Shown here piece after piece: positions 63,287 through 64,000 of a stretch of 64,000 bases of DNA. The notes beneath the pieces were generated by a model, which did not search any database, had not been told where the DNA came from, and worked only from the letters and a program-made list of their open reading frames with translations. The DNA is from Thiodiazotropha sp040507005 (GTDB lineage: Bacteria; Pseudomonadota; Gammaproteobacteria; Chromatiales; Chromatiaceae). How positions within the stretch are numbered: position 1 is the first letter of the stretch; every line of letters begins with the position of its first letter. The position numbers were made by a program, and so were the translations under genes. The stretch spans positions 6,670 to 70,669 of the forward strand of contig JBEVVS010000020.1 in the NCBI GenBank assembly GCA_040507005.1. The letters are read 5' to 3'.

Positions 63287-64000
63287 ATGATGGAACATTC
63301 GTGGAAAACCAGCGAAATGTATGAGTCTTTTTTTGGATTTAAAGATATACCCTTCAGATTGAGCGCGGACGAGAAGTTTCGCTATGCCCATAAAAATTAC
63401 TTACGAGCCTCCGCTTATCTAGCCTATGCCCTGCAACAGGGTGAAGGTTTTGTGATGATTACCGGACAGCCTGGTTCCGGTAAGACAACATTGATCAGAG
63501 ATGTCATATCGGAACTCGATAAAAGCAAATATCATTGCCTCAACCTGGTAACCAGCCAACTGCATGCTGAAGAGCTGCTACGCAAGGTGGCGTTGGAGTT
63601 TGGACTGCCTGCCGAAACTTACAATAAAGCGACACTGCTGACCCATATCAATAAACACCTCTCAGATCTGCACGATCAGGGAAAACGTTCGGTGCTGTTT
63701 CTTGATGAGGCGCAAAATCTATCAGTCAATGGTTTGGAGGAGTTAAGATTACTTTCCAACTTACAAAAGGGGAAGTACTCCCTATTGCAAATAGTACTGA
63801 TCGGCCATGATGAGTTGCGACGACTCTTACTCGGTCCTGACATGGAACATGTGCAACAGAGATTGATCGCAATATGCCAGATCGAACCTCTGAATCCAGA
63901 ACAGACCAAAGAGTATATTACCCATCGACTGACACACGTTGGCTGGCAAGATGATCCCAAGTTTGATGACGAGATATTCCAACTTTTCCATCTAGCATCA
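63287..64000 (+). CDS. XrtA/PEP-CTERM-system-associated AAA ATPase (3' end outside window)
   Basis: The frame is open to the window end; 238 residues visible. It starts at ATG 63287 (or 63317, giving the common MYESFFGF start). An ExeA-like AAA domain: Walker A GQPGSGKTT (about 65), RSVLFLDEAQNLSVNGLEEL Walker B, LRLLSNLQKG, LIGHDELRRLL, and the C-terminal ITHRLTHVGW. The order and wording match the ATPase found in exosortase (PEP-CTERM) gene clusters (TIGR03015). A cluster of exopolysaccharide and exosortase genes is expected just beyond the window. Confidence 0.8.
   Translation, partial: MMEHSWKTSEMYESFFGFKDIPFRLSADEKFRYAHKNYLRASAYLAYALQQGEGFVMITGQPGSGKTTLIRDVISELDKSKYHCLNLVTSQLHAEELLRKVALEFGLPAETYNKATLLTHINKHLSDLHDQGKRSVLFLDEAQNLSVNGLEELRLLSNLQKGKYSLLQIVLIGHDELRRLLLGPDMEHVQQRLIAICQIEPLNPEQTKEYITHRLTHVGWQDDPKFDDEIFQLFHLAS

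Overview
The window looks like chromosome from a free-living or symbiotic gammaproteobacterium, most plausibly a chemolithotrophic, sulfur-oxidiser-like member of the Chromatiales/Sedimenticola/Thiodiazotropha neighbourhood. That placement is inferred from gene content and protein style only: a membrane-anchored respiratory formate dehydrogenase, soluble transhydrogenase SthA, PEP-CTERM proteins and GAPDH-ArsJ. No rRNA or tRNA gene was seen.

Layout. 1-2 kb: end of a lactate-utilisation lutBC operon. 2-10 kb: a lipoprotein, a NADAR-domain protein, an ACP/acyl-AMP ligase/PlsC triple fusion and several exported orphans. 10-16 kb: an arsenate-detoxifying GAPDH/ArsJ pair, a PhoX-like phosphatase, a MOT1-type molybdate transporter and a DUF4399 protein. 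16-18 kb: a glycine-rich PEP-CTERM protein. 18-32 kb: a ten-gene formate dehydrogenase operon on the minus strand (DUF3305, DUF3306, multi-cluster ferredoxin, TorD-like chaperone, FdhX, FdhA, FdhB, FdhC, then a cytochrome b and an HdrD-like protein), divergent from moaA-fdhD-regulator. 32-42 kb: an AT-richer accessory island with a TIR-domain/membrane-protein pair, gene relics, small orphan genes separated by integron attC-like inverted repeats, a VanX-like peptidase, a second PEP-CTERM-type protein and YidD. 42-52 kb: moaB, a three-gene signalling operon (NtrC-type regulator, Cache histidine kinase, HD hydrolase) and tupABC-mobA-mobB-moeA. 52-56 kb: a phage-style repressor pair, a TetR regulator with an ABC1/UbiB-like kinase, and a decayed hydrolase. 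56-64 kb: sthA, an enoyl-CoA hydratase, a chemoreceptor, a TIM-barrel protein and the start of a PEP-CTERM-system ATPase.

How it fits together. The window is largely a formate-oxidation and Mo/W-cofactor locus. It has the enzyme, its chaperone and sulfurtransferase, two oxyanion importers (MOT1 and TupABC) and MoaA, MoaB, MobA, MobB and MoeA. Sequences with the sigma-54 spacing GG-N10-GC stand in front of three operons: the fdh operon, moaA-fdhD and tupABC-mob-moe. An NtrC-family regulator with an intact GAFTGA motif is encoded next to the tup operon. I infer one sigma-54-dependent formate/tungstate regulon.

Mosaic palindromic repeats are scattered through the window and in one place supply the C-terminus of a protein. 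The accessory island (about 34-42 kb) is where an undescribed system is most likely: a TIR protein translationally coupled to a five-helix membrane protein with an uncharacterised C-terminal domain.
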